Source: Phaeosaccion multiseriatum (Eukaryota; Ochrophyta, other classes). Taken from it: 64,000 bases of DNA. Where the stretch lies: contig OZ218951.1 in NCBI GenBank assembly GCA_965112735.1, positions 2,604,001 to 2,668,000 of the forward strand, written 5' to 3'. Of this stretch, positions 1-11,546 are shown one piece after another. The notes under the pieces are model-generated. The model did not search any database. It was not told the origin of the DNA and worked only from the letters and a program-made list of their open reading frames with translations. Within the stretch, counting starts at the first letter, position 1, and the number at the start of each line of letters is the position of its first letter. Position numbers and translations under genes: made by a program.

Positions 1-2
1 AC

Positions 3-3000
3 GGCTACGGCCACAACGATCATGATGATGGGTCTGCTGCTGTGAAACGTGGAGTGCGGCTGGCAGCCCCGGGGAGCACTCCGGCGATGCAACGGGCCTT
101 TGCCAGGGCCATCGCCCACACGACGGGGGCGAGGCTCGTCCTCATCAACCACTACAGCGTGAAGGCCCTTGTGACGGCAGGCATTGCGGCGGGGGTGCCG
201 AGAGAAATGTTGCACCCTCTGCCCCTCACCGAAGCGCTGCTCGAGGTGTCGAGGGAGGAAGATGAGCCTTACGTGGTGCTCTTGTCGCTGGATAAGCCTC
301 CTCCGAAGCTGAGGTTGGAGGGGGAAGGGGGCGGTGGCGGAGGGGGGGGGAGGCGTCGGAAGAGGAGGGCGACGACCTCCTCGGGACGGGGGGACGGGGA
401 TGGGGACGGAGGAGGAGGTCTGAGAGGCACAGAGGAGGGAGAGGGGGAGGACGAGGAGGAGGGGGAGTTGGGGGAGAGGGTGCGACGACAGCATGGAGGT
501 GGAGGAGGAGAAGGGCCGGAGGACTATGTTCCCTTCGAAGACGAGGAGGGTGGAGTGGAGGAGATGGCGGGAGATTCGGAGGAGGGGGAGGAAGGGCTAG
601 AAGATGGGGTCATCAGCAGCATGAGAAGTGACAGCAGCACCAGCAGTAGTATGGTGGTGGAAACCGGCGGGGAATGGGATGATGATGAGAGGGCTGAAAG
701 CTGCGTGGGTGCTCTTTCTGGCTTTAGCAACTACGACGACGAGGAGGAGGAGGCGGAGGAGGAGGAGGATGGCGAGGGGGTGGGGGGTGGCGAGGACGGC
801 AGGGGCAGTGACAGCGGCCAATTCATGGATGGCGACGACGACCGTGGGCAGCAGCCGGATACAGTGGATAGAGAGCAGCACGGCTCTCGGGTCGACGGCA
901 AGGCAGAGGGGGGGGGGAGAGGTCGAGGCGGGGGGGAGGGCTCCTTCGAGTGTGCTGACAGCGAGTCCGAGGAGGAGGTGCTGCCTGAGATGGAGTGGGC
1001 GACGAGGCACCAGCAAGAACCACAAGAGGGAGACGACTTTGTAGAAGGAGGACGAGGAGGAGGTGAAGCGAGGGGGGCGCAGGCAAGCACCCGCAGCAGC
1101 AGTAGCAGCAGCAGCGGCAGCGGTGCTAGCAGAGCGGATCGAGCGAATGTCAATGACCTGTTGCTCAACGCCTTGAGTAGTGAGACGTCGCGGGTGCTGT
1201 GGCTGCTCGACGAGCGATTCAGCGGCCTCCACGGCAGCGCACCCATTGTCGCGGGAAGTAACGGAGGAGGCGCACAAAGCGGCTTGTCGGCTGGTTCCTC
1301 TCCTTCCTCGCCCGGACAGGAGCAATACTACCAACAGCAACATCAGCAGGGGCAGGGGCAGCAGCAGCAGCCGCCGTCCTTCTGGTCTTCACCAGGACAG
1401 CAGAGTAATCACCACAAGCAGCAGCAGCAGCAGCAGCAGCAACAGCAACCGCAGGAGGAGGAGGAAGAGCAGCAGCCACCACCCCCACCATACCCGAGCA
1501 CAAACAACGAGGAGACGAAGAGTGGCAGATGGGGAAGTTGGGAGTCGCGGTCAACTGAGGGAGGAGGAGGACACCCAATCATCTCAGTCGACGCGGCCCT
1601 GCTGACGGCCGCTGCCGGTGGGGATGTCACACTGGTGGACTACTTGCTCTCCATCGGGGCAAACCCCTCCTACGCAGATCCTGAAACCAATTGCACCCCC
1701 TTCTTCGTTGCGGCTTCTGGGGCGCACCTACCCGTGTTGATTCGGTTGATGAGGGCTGGGGTAAGGCCGCAGGAGAATGACCTCAACAGCGCGTTGCTCA
1801 ACGCTGTCCAGGCGAGGGTAGTGCGAAACGAGGACGGGAGGGGGCACCCTTCCTCCTCCTCACCACCCCAAACCGGGCCCAAGGGAGCTGTGGTAAGGGT
1901 CGCGGGGGAGAAGGGGTTGGAGGGGACAGACGACCCTTGCTTGGTTGTGAAGCTGCTGCTGGAGAATGGCGCATCGGCCAATGCAAGGGATCCACGCAAC
2001 TCTTCGGCGGCTCTTCCTCTTGCTTGCATGGCGGGCAACGACAAGACCGCACAGCTGCTGCTGGAGAGGGTGAGTGGGGGAAAGGGAGGGAGGGAGGGAG
2101 GGAGGAAGTGGTACACACGTAGAGGAAACCATCTGGGGGATTAACTTAACTTATCATGCTTGGTGGTGTCGCTTGGAGACTGCTGCTTTGTCTGGAAGTG
2201 TTACGTTAATCTCTGGCCACGGGTCTCCGTCCCTCCCTCTCTTTCTCCTTCCTTCCCACCCGCCCTTTCATCCTCCCTCCCTTAATCTCCGTTTTCTCTG
2301 CCCTCCCTCCCTCCTCCCCCCCCCCCCTTCTCTCCCTTCGTTCCTCTCTCCATCGCCATCCACTGCCATCTTTAGGGCTGTCCGGTGGGCATCCCTGACA
2401 AGAACGGTGTAACGGGTCTCACTGCCTCGGCGGCTCTGGGCTATACCCGTGTGGTGAGCCTACTGCTGCGCTGGGGGGCGGCGTGCCCGGATGTGGCTCT
2501 ATGCCTCGCCGCGGAGGAGGGGCACGCTGGTGAGTAGTGGGGTCTTTGCAGGAGAAGAGGGGGGGAGGGAGGGAAGGAGGGAGGGGCAGAAGAGGAAAAG
2601 ATTGGAAGGAACGAGGGGAATGGGGGAAGCTGTTGGGGGAGAGAGAACCAAAAGGGGCGAGAGCCATACCATGGTATCGGGAAGAGACCATGGAAGCGAA
2701 AAAGCACTCGCTTCTAGCCTTGTGTATACCCTCTCTCTCTCTCTCACCCCCCCGTCCCTCCATCCCCTTCCTTCTTCCCTTTACCCCTCCCCCCTATCTC
2801 TCCCCTTCAAACGCGCACCACAGACGTCGTTCGTCAGCTGCTTGATGCGGGATGCTCTCCGGCGGCCTCAATATCGACGTCCGACACGGTTTTCGGGGCA
2901 TTCCATGAGAGCGTTTTCCCACACAAGGACAAGGTCTATGCCCTTATGCTCGCGGCACAGGCGGGACATTTCGAAGTGGTGAAGCTGTTACTCGAGGAGG

Positions 3001-4868
3001 ACACCAAGAGGAACGATAGCAAGATGGGGGGGGGTAGGCGTAACGGTGGCCAGGGTGTGGGTGGGGGTGCGGGTCTGGCGGATGCGAGGGACAGCAGCGG
3101 TCAGAGTGCGATTCTGTACTCGTTTTACGGTTTCGCTGCTACAGAGGCCATGGAGAAGACCATTCGACTCTTGCTCGAGGCCGGGGCAGACCCGAATGAC
3201 GGAGTGGTCAGCAGTGGTCAGCGAACGGGGGATGGGGCTGGTGGAGCAGGAGGAGGCGGAAAAGAAGCGACGAAAGGCAAGCGCAAAGGAAGGAGGGCAG
3301 CGGTGGGGGCCACCACAGAGCTGGTGGATGGGCAGAGGCAACATAGCTTGCTCTTCGACAGCGTTGTGAGCGGGAGGGAGCCTATCGCTTTAATGTTGGT
3401 GGAGGCGGGTGCGTCGGCTGAGCAGGCGGAAGACGGGGAAGGCGTGCCTGTCCTCTTGCACGCCGCCTACAGGGGGATGGCGAAGATGTGCACAGCGCTG
3501 GTTTTGAAGGGAGGGATGGACGTCAATGCGGCAACCAAGCTTACCAATGTGACTGCATTGATGGCAGCCTGCAGTGAGGGACATTCTGAGGTGGTACGAG
3601 CGTTGCTGGGGCTGGAGAAGGAGGCAGAGGCCTACTTTTCGGCCATTGAGAAAGAGGAGGAGAAGGAGGAGGAGGAGAGGGAGAAGGAGAGGGGGGTCGA
3701 GACGGAGAAGAACAAGAACAAGAAGCAGAATGAGAACGGGAGAGAGAGGGCGGGCGGGGGCGGGGGGAGGAGAGAGAGGAGGAGGAGGAAGAAGGAGAGA
3801 GAGCAGGAGAGGAAACGAAGACGGGAGAACCGGAGGCGACGAGCGAAGGTCAATGTGGACGCTGCAGACACGAGTGGCATCACCCCGCTAATGATGTCGG
3901 CCTTCAAAGGCGGTGTGGAGTCGGTGGAATTACTCCTCGCGGCGGGGGCCCGCCCTAACCTGTGCAACTCCGCAGGGCAGAGTGCCATCATGTACGCCTT
4001 TGGGGAGAGGAGAAGAGGTATGTGAGGACAGTGGGTGGGAAGGGCAGAAGAGTAGGCAGGATGTTCTTCAAGTCACAGTTACAATTTTCAGGGCTTGCAC
4101 TTTGGAAGAAGGATTTCATCGATACGGTCCAGAGCTCACACTTTGGAAGAAGTGTGGGATGTGTGTATGTATGTATGTATGTATGTATGTATGTATGTAT
4201 GTATGTATGTATGTATGTATGCAACAACTTTCATGTTTGTAGGCATGACTCTGCTTGCGGTGGGGGGTACACGGAAACCCAGCCATAGTCCGTCCTCTTG
4301 CCCTCCGTATCCCGCCATCCTCCTCTTCCTTTCTCTATCTCTCTCTCTTCCGCCCCCTCTCTCTCTCCTTCCCTCTCACTGTCCCTCTTTGTCTCGCACC
4401 TTCGAATCCCCCCTCAGTGGTGAACGACATAATGAAGCAGCTGCGCCGTAACGGCATGCAGACAGAGCAGCCCCTGAGCGGTCTCATGAAGGCACAAGGG
4501 CAAATCATCCGCATGCTGCTTCGGGCAGGTCAGGGATAGAGAAGAGGGGAGGGAGGGAGGGAGGGAAGGCCGGAAGGAGGGAGGAGGGGAGGGGGGAAGG
4601 GAGATGTGTGCGTGTTGCGATGTGGACACCACTCTTGGTGCTTGCAGGGCGTGACGGTTTTGCTTTCAACGTGTCACCTTCTCTATCCTCTCCCTTCTCC
4701 AGCTTGGACGGCTCGTTTGACGCTCGCTTCTCCTCCTCCTCCTGCTGCTGCTGGCTGCTGCTGCTGGCTGCTGCTCCTCCTCCTCCTCCTCCTCCTCCTC
4801 CTCCTCCTCCTCCTCCTCCTCCTCCTCTCTGTCCTTCGAAGGTGCTGACCAAAATGCCCGCGACGTGA
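3..4868 (+). CDS. Ankyrin-repeat protein, 5' partial, five exons
   Basis: The reading frame is open to the left edge, so the true start lies outside the window. Exons I can join in phase are 3-2069, 2376-2529, 2824-4017, 4418-4528 and 4648-4868, giving at least 1,248 residues. The first ~100 visible residues form a compact non-repetitive region I do not recognise. An acidic/Gly/Ser/Gln low-complexity stretch follows to about residue 530. Ankyrin repeats then begin (ALLTAAAGGDVTLVDYLLS, VVKLLLENGASANARD) and continue through exons 2 and 3 (LMLAAQAGHFEVVKLLLEE, VESVELLLAAGARPNL). A strongly basic Lys/Arg/Glu insert interrupts the repeats around 3650-3850. The C-terminus ends in a poly-proline run encoded by a (CTC)n microsatellite. 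Ankyrin repeats indicate protein-protein binding; no enzymatic domain is visible, so the role is unknown. Confidence 0.8.
4163..4220. repeat. (GTAT)n microsatellite in ankyrin-gene intron
   Basis: A pure GTAT tetranucleotide run of about 55 bp lies in the intron between ankyrin exons 3 and 4. Confidence 0.95.
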
Positions 4869-6266
4869 ATGGAGAAATTGCGACGAACTACGACTATTAC
4901 ATACACGGAACCGGCGGGTGGGGCGGGGGCGGACATTGAGCACTTCTAGAGGCATATGGTACGATAGGAAGGGAAAGGAGGGATGTGCCCTCATTAGAGA
5001 GAAAGAATATGCCCCTCTCTCTCCACACACACATACACGCGCGCGCACACACACATAGCACTTCATATGTACATTTCTTGGGACGGGCATGCCGCGCGGG
5101 GGGCGAGCGAGCGAGGGAGGGAGGGAGTGGCAGAGAGAGCGAAAGGGAAATGCTACAGCAGCAGCCGAGCCCCCGGATAGTATCGGATCGGACCGGCCGA
5201 GGGAGGGAAGGGGAGGGGCCGGCGGCGGCGTCGATCGATGCGTCGATCGATCAAGAGGGGAAGCGTCTAGTGTCGCTGTCCTCTGGAAGTGACGTCAAAG
5301 TAAGACTCGCTCGCCCTCTTGATTGAGCGTCATCCTTGTTCGCTCCTCCTTCTCTCCCTCCCTCCCATCCCCCTCGGCCGATCCGATCCGGCGTCGGCCC
5401 CGTTTTGTGGCCTCTCCGCTCTTCGGACGCTTGGGGGAAGGGAAGAGGCAGAGAGCAAATTGTTCTGTACTGCACTTCAAGTATAGGGTATATACGTAAG
5501 GCTACATAGGATAAGAGTTATATTATGATATTGGAGAGATTCCAAGGTTGCAAGGTGTGTGCTTTCTTCCTTCCTTTCCTTCCTCCCTACATTCCTTGCT
5601 TGCTTCTGCCTGGTGGGGCTGCCCACCGAAAGCGTCCCGTTTGTTGCAGTGTGCAGGTTTGGCTCTTGCTTGGCTGCCCCTCCTCTTCACGCACGCACAC
5701 CCACACACACACACACACAGGAAGGAATCAACATTGATTGCGGCCCTGTCCCGCAGAGAAATTTGACGTGTGTACTACCGTATGGTAGCAGTGAAATGGC
5801 AGCTGACACACGAAACGAATACGATACCCCACCCGTATCTCACACAATTACAGTACAAAAATTTGAAACCCCCACCCTGCATCAGAGGGCGGGGTATGAC
5901 AAGGCCGTCAACACAACACCTGGGTAGGCAGGCCCTTAGGCCCTGGAGACAGACACAAGGAGGTTCGGCGGGGTGGACAGGCAGGTGGAAGGCAGGCAGA
6001 TGCAGACAGACGTATCTACCGACAAGCAAACAGCCTGACTGGGGCGACACACCTACTCTTCTACTCCTGTAGGATGGACTTTGATCATCGCGACGCTACC
6101 TTAGACTCCTCGTGCAATGAATGAGACGCTGCTCTGTTAATCAGACGTCCCATCTCGCTAAACTGACACCTCCCAGTCTGAATATGAATATATTCAGTGG
6201 ATAGAGGTGGGGTGTCAGTCTGGCAAAAGGATGTCTTCTTACAACTCGAACTGGAAGTGACGAACT
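4869..6266. other. Intergenic region
   Basis: I find no convincing gene here. It contains a (CA)n run near 5697-5721, an imperfect inverted repeat around 5178-5394 and a palindromic TGACGTCA at 5290-5297. It separates the 3' ends of the ankyrin gene and the convergent cytochrome b561-type gene, so it probably holds both 3' UTRs. Confidence 0.6.
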
Positions 6267-7755
6267 CTACTTGCCGAAGGGCAAAATTCTTGTGAGAATG
6301 TTCTTGCCCTTGGAGAAGTAAGTGAAGGGCACCGCAGCGACGTGGGCGGGCACCAGGAAATACTCCAGGGCCTTGCCCATATACCCGTGTGCTTGGAAGG
6401 CCTTTTTGGCGATGGCTCCGTTGGCCTTTTCCGCCCCGTCCAGGGTGGTGAACCAAAAGGGGAGGCCCTGTGTATGAGTAGGGGCCGTAGGCAGTAGGAG
6501 GGAGCGCAGCAAGGGAGGGGGGGGGGGGGTAGAGACGGAGTGAGAGAGGACGAGGAGAAGGAGGGGGAGGAGGGTGGTTGGGGGGGTTACAAAGACAAGA
6601 AGAGAAGCTTTCGGCAAGGACAAGGACATTGACCGGCCGAGGCATATGCTCGCTCCAAGAGTTTCACCATCCCCACGTGCTTCCAAATCGGCCATCAATA
6701 CTCCGACAACAAGGGTGGTGTGGCAGCTCCTCTCCCATTCTCCCTCCTTACAACAAAACCGCATGTTGGCCTTGCCACGCTTCCTACAGCTATTCCTCCC
6801 TCCCCTCCTTTGTCCGGTCCTGCCTCTCTGTCTCTCTGCTCCGTTTCGCCCCACTCCCCACTCCACCCACCTTGCCACCATAGTACCCCATGGCAATGCC
6901 CGAACCAGGAAGGGTGAAGCTGAGCAGATAAAGACCGTAGTGGTTCAGCCTCCCGGCCAGTTCTTGCCACTTGGGCCCAGGCAGCTCTGCCGGGATCTTG
7001 CTGGCTCGTGCGCTGAGCACCCGAACGGCGACGCGGGGTACTAAGAGCATGGCGGCGGTGAGGCCGCAGCTCTTGTGGAGGAACATCATTCGCCCCTTGC
7101 TCTCCTTGGGCCCCCTCTGGTCGGTCGGGACAGAGCGGGGTGTGGTGGGTGGTGGAGGTTGTTGTTGGTTGTGGTGGTGGATGATCGAGGAGGGGGGAGA
7201 AGCGGCGGGGAAGGGCGGCGAAGGAGTGAAACTTACTGTTAGGAAGGTGGGGAGGACGACAAGGAGGAGGAGGAATGGGGAGTGGGGCGGAGGGGACTAG
7301 AAAGGGGAAAGAAAGAAGAGAGGGGAGTGGCCGTGTGGAGAGGACGTCACGAATGATCCTGCACATTTGTGTCACTCACGCGTACGCACCTGCGCAGCCT
7401 GGGCGAAGGCGACACACCCGACCATAGCGCCGCCATGGATCCAGTGCATTGCCTGCGGAGATGCGAGGCGGAGACGGAGAAAGAGGAGGCGGGTAAGGGG
7501 AGGGACAAGACAGGGGAGTAAGAGAGAGACTGAGAGGGGAGCAGAGACTGGAGGACGACGAGGTAGTGAGGTAGATCCAGCAGCAGAGAGGGGGACAGCC
7601 TTCACCTGCATGCCGCCAGGGTACGCTGTGAGGACTTTTGAGGAGGCAGTCGCAGCAGCTTGCGCGGCTTCTGGGACAGGGGGGGGCGGCGGTGGGGCTG
7701 CAGAGGTGGAGAATCGCCTCGCGGCGACGCTCCTTAGGCCTCTCAGCATGGACAT
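6267..7755 (-). CDS. Mitochondrial cytochrome b561-type membrane protein
   Basis: Four exons join in phase: 7755-7606, 7452-7390, 7116-6871 and 6467-6267, giving about 219 residues. The N-terminus (MSMLRGLRSVAARRFSTS) is Arg/Ser-rich without acids, as in mitochondrial presequences. The body resembles the four-helix prokaryotic-type cytochrome b561 family: MHWIHGG near the start of helix 1, FLHKSCGL in helix 2, LNHYGLYLLSFTLPGSGIAM in helix 3 and VPAHVAAVPFTYF in helix 4. His residues in helices 1, 2 and 4 are candidate haem ligands. The likely role is electron transfer in the inner membrane; partners are unknown. The start could also be the Met at 7749. The gene is divergent from the one starting at 8127. 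Family assignment is by motif reading only. Confidence 0.75.
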
Positions 7756-8126
7756 AGATCTCAGCGATACGACAGGGAGAACGCAAGGAGAAAAGAAAGG
7801 TCCCACCCGCAGATATTGTTATCCTCTTTGGGATTATGTCTTTGGGCTTCAAAATCGATCTCCGTCGTCGGAGAACGCCAACTGAAACTCACGCATTGCT
7901 CAACTCGATGCCCTCCGGGGATGGCCGGGAAGGATCGATGGCACTTCACGGCCATTTTTCCCCCTCACCCCCCCCCCTTTTTCCCTCTCCCCCCCACATC
8001 CCCACTGCGCACCTTTGCTTCGCTCGGAGGAGACTGACGCAACTGGGGCCCAAATCCCAGGGGCGGTTAAAGTCCAACCCCCCCCCGATCTTCTCCCCTT
8101 CTCCCCTTCTCGTAACTATACATGGT
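7756..8126. promoter_or_regulatory. Shared divergent promoter region
   Basis: This 371-bp gap lies between the start codons of two divergently transcribed genes and must contain both 5' regions. It is rich in C-runs; I see no TATA box I would defend. The regulatory role is inferred from gene arrangement only. Confidence 0.4.
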
Positions 8127-9055
8127 ATGAAGGCCTGGATCTTAATCGCTCCTTCGACCTTCCTCCTGGGAAGCGGCTTCCAAAGCAGTGGCCCTTCGAA
8201 CCACCTCTTGAGGAGTGGTTCTCGTCTGTCTTTTTGTAAAAATCGCGGAGAGAGAGACTTAGAGCCCATCAGGAGAGGCAGAAAGAGGCGCCGGCAATCG
8301 CTTTCCAACTTGGCCGCTTCCCCAGAGGACGGCAATGAGCAGCCCAAGGAGAAGGACGGGACGGAGGGGGGGAGAGACGTGACTGCTGCGAACGCAGAGG
8401 AGGGAGAGGATGACCTGGAGAGGAGCGCTCGTGAGTGGATCGGCGACGACGAGGGGAGAGCGAAGTGGTGGGAAAACCAACGCAAACTAGCAGAGAAGAT
8501 GAAGGAGTCTCAACGGTGGGTAAGCATGGCACTTACTATCTGTGCCCATTCCCAAATAGGGCACGGTGCAATTCCATGGCTAACTTGAGACGACCACAAA
8601 GGGCAACGTTGGACAGTGACCCCGACTGCACGCTGGAGTGACCACCACGCCCGCCACGCCCACACGGCCCCTCTGCCGTCGTAGCAGACGGTTGTCATTT
8701 CCGTCCGGGATGATGCAAATGGATGAAGATGAAGCGTATGCTTTCGATTTATTCCTCCCTACCCATCGTTGTCGTGCACGCCCCTCCCCAACCAACATCA
8801 AGCAGAAGAAGGCTGGGCGAGGTCAACAATCAGGAGAAGAACCTCAAGGAGCAGCTAACCAGGCTCGAACCTCTCTTGGGGCTGAAACTGCTCGAGGAGG
8901 ACGGATCGTACACCCCCGCGGCCCTAGGGCTGCAGTTGGCCACCTATATCCTCCCCGCTCTGCTCGCTTGGGGCTTTTATTCGACCTTCTCAGACGCATT
9001 TCGCGAACTCGGCAAGATTGTCTCTGTGCTGCAGGAGCAGGGTGGGGGGGGGTGA
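8127..9055 (+). CDS. Unknown protein with secretory/plastid-type leader
   Basis: Two exons, 8127-8519 and 8822-9055, join in phase 0 (QRW|VNN) to give 208 residues. The N-terminus MKAWILIAPSTFLLGSGFQS looks like a signal peptide followed by a Phe-containing junction, as in bipartite plastid-targeting leaders of secondary algae; targeting is inference. A charged middle follows (residues ~45-130, Glu/Lys-rich, probably helical). The C-terminal part (EKNLKEQLTRLEPLLGLKLL) leads into one hydrophobic segment, LQLATYILPALLAWGFYS, near residues 165-185. I recognise no family. A weak alternative is a downstream acceptor, but the chosen one is the best phase-compatible AG I found. Confidence 0.6.
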
Positions 9056-10107
9056 GCGATGAGTGCACCGAGTTGATTTGTTGTTGCCTTTAATTGGTTC
9101 ATTGTTGAAGAGTGCAGAGAGATGTACACCTGTTGGCAACACCCTGGCCTGATATGATAGAGGCCTCTGCAGATGAGCAGGCCTACGAGTGGACGAGTGC
9201 GTGCGAGCTTGAAGCTACCGCATACAAAAGAGGTGAGAACTTGGACAGGGGGAGAAGGAAGGAAGTGTCAGTAGCAGAAGCTACGGCGTTTGGGGTACCA
9301 CAGAAACACACATTTTCCGCTGCCTTACGGTCTCTTGCATAAGGCCCGTGCTCCACCCCCTCCATCTGTCTTCACAGGGTGGTATTCCCTCTTTCCTTCC
9401 GTTATGTATTGCTTAGACAGTTGATTGTGCGAAAGTTCGAGGTCCGACAACAGAAACCTCCGACCTTGTTGCCTTGTGAACTGGTTGGCTGGTTGGCTGG
9501 TGGGTTGGTTGCACCCTCCGCCGCTGTCAGCGCGCTGTCGACAGCGTTTTGCTATCGGAGGCTCGCCACTGTGCTACAGTGGTGAATGTGCTGCGCGCTG
9601 CGCCCACCCCAGTCTACATGGACGAATGCTTCTGTCGCCCTGTCGCCGAGTCGCCCAACCCCCGAAGTATCTAACTATGCTCCTTGCTCCCTTCTCTGAT
9701 GCGTTCCGCTACTTGCTCTCTGCTGCCTTCTGTGTGCTTAGCCTGCGTCTCCATGGAGCTGTGGGACTCCTCTCGTCGACGGAAGAACCGTTTCTCCTTT
9801 CTTACAACAATTACTACTAGAATGGTACATACATTTATTTATATCACAGATTTCACGAGAGTACGAGAACATGCGCGCGGCGCGCTCCAAGCTGCTGCTG
9901 TTTGTCCTTCTTACCTCTCCTGAAAACTAAACACGACGACCGCACACAAACCAATAGCACATGTACGACGAACGACCCTTTGAGAGAGAGAGAGTGCGCG
10001 AGCGAGCGAGCGAGCAGTCCATAACAGACTATGATACAGCAGCTCCATTGCACGGCTCCAAAAGGGGGCCCGTCAAAGCCCCTGCGGCCCCTCCAGCTCC
10101 TCCCTCT
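9056..10107. other. Intergenic region
   Basis: About 1 kb without a gene I can support. Open frames are short and show no protein-like composition. It lies between two convergent genes, so it likely holds 3' UTRs. Confidence 0.5.
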
Positions 10108-11187
10108 TCAGCACTGCCACAGCTCGTCCATGCCCGACTGAGCAGTGTCCTCGTCGGCCTCCTTGCTGGGCTTCTTGGTGGCGGCCAGCATGGGCGCTCC
10201 GGAGGTTCGTCGAATCACCTTCTTGGTACCCCTTCGCGGGGACAGACGGACCTTAGTAGAAAGCCCAATCGAAGTGGCCACTGCGGACCCCTCCCCGAGC
10301 AGCGCCGCAGCTGCCTTTACTACTTGGTCCGTCTTGGCGGTCTTGGACGGCTTACTGGCTGCTGGGAGCGTTGTTGTTGCTGCGCTTACGTTCTGTGGTA
10401 GCAGCTGCTTCGCCCTCTCGCCGCCCTCTCCAGCCCACCCCGCGTTGCCCTCCCTCTCATGACCCCCCTCCTCGGCGCCTTCCGAGTACACAGTCCGAAA
10501 CCGCCCCAGGACGTCGTCGGCCTCCGAATCCACGTTGTCCTCTCGGTTCTCCTTATCATCCTCCTCCTCTTTCTGTGTGGGCAACTCCAGCGTCTCTTTC
10601 TCGTCCTTGTTCTCTGTGGATGGGTATCGGCGGAGGCCGTCAAGTTTCTTTGGCGTAGGAGTGGCGGCAGCGGTGTGGGGGGTCCTGGGCAGGCTCAGCC
10701 TCTTGGGAGTATCGTCCTTGCCGAGCTGCTGCTCTTGGGCCTGTTGTGGTCGCTGGAGTTCCAGCAGTCGAGCGAGCAAGAGCACCACATCGTACTTCTG
10801 GACAAATATTTTGGCATGAGGAGAGGTCCGGATCGAGAGGAGAAGCCGCGTCAGGGCTGCGCTGAACTCCGCGTCTGCCCCTTCCATGATGCCGCCCTCT
10901 CGCTCCTGTTGCAGCAACTGGTGCTGTTTTTGCTCTTCCTTTTCCTCCTTCTGTTGCTCCTGCTGCTGCTCCTCCTTCTGTTCCCCATGAGAAGCTGCTT
11001 CCCTTCTCCCACCCCTCCTCCACCTGGGTGGTGAGCGGAATATCAACCACCCCACGAGGAGACACACAGCAGCTGCTGGGCCACAGGAGGTAAAAAGGCC
11101 GTTTGTGTATTCGATCCGAGGGTGGTGGCCCCCCCCGAGTTGGTTCAGCCAACTAGCGTCAGCTTTCACCCACTTCATCTCCTTCAT
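10108..11187 (-). CDS. Hypothetical low-complexity protein with one membrane segment
   Basis: A single open frame encodes 359 residues from an ATG at 11187. Residues ~30-52 (TSCGPAAAVCLLVGWLIFRS) form one hydrophobic segment, followed by Arg-rich and Gln/Glu-rich stretches. A more ordered helical patch, EFSAALTRLLLSIRTSPHA followed by VVLLLARLLELQ, lies near residues 108-145. The rest is acidic and Ala/Lys/Thr-rich. No known domain is visible. The gene is divergent from the BRAWNIN-like gene at 11547. The opposite strand of this Gln-rich DNA also gives open frames, but they are Leu/Ser/Cys-rich shadows. An internal start at the Met before EGADAEF is possible. Confidence 0.5.
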   Translation of the reverse strand: MKEMKWVKADASWLNQLGGGHHPRIEYTNGLFTSCGPAAAVCLLVGWLIFRSPPRWRRGGRREAASHGEQKEEQQQEQQKEEKEEQKQHQLLQQEREGGIMEGADAEFSAALTRLLLSIRTSPHAKIFVQKYDVVLLLARLLELQRPQQAQEQQLGKDDTPKRLSLPRTPHTAAATPTPKKLDGLRRYPSTENKDEKETLELPTQKEEEDDKENREDNVDSEADDVLGRFRTVYSEGAEEGGHEREGNAGWAGEGGERAKQLLPQNVSAATTTLPAASKPSKTAKTDQVVKAAAALLGEGSAVATSIGLSTKVRLSPRRGTKKVIRRTSGAPMLAATKKPSKEADEDTAQSGMDELWQC

Positions 11188-11546
11188 CTCTTCTTCTCCC
11201 TCCCTGCACTACGTCTCGCTCTCTTTGCTGTTGTTCGCCTATTCTCGACGGATCTTCCAATGCTACCACCTTGGATCTTCCCAACTGCCAGTTGGGGGTT
11301 TTCCCTCTTCTCCTACTGCTGCTGCCTGGAGCAGCCGAGAATTGCAGATGCTATTCCCTCTGCGTCTATACTCTCCGCTCCGGAGCCTGCTGTCGTGCGC
11401 AGCAGTGTGGTCCGAGGGCGGAGGTACAGATGCGAGGGAAATGTCAAATGTCGAAGCAGTCGAAGAAGCGAACATCAATGGATGGCAGTAGATGGCAGAA
11501 AGTGTTTCACGTGAAGTGTTCCCTCGCAAAAACAGCTGCTTGTAAA

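Noticed and set aside
3574-3891. Arg-rich ORF overlapping the ankyrin gene
   Set aside because: Out-of-frame reading of the Lys/Glu-rich insert of the ankyrin protein.
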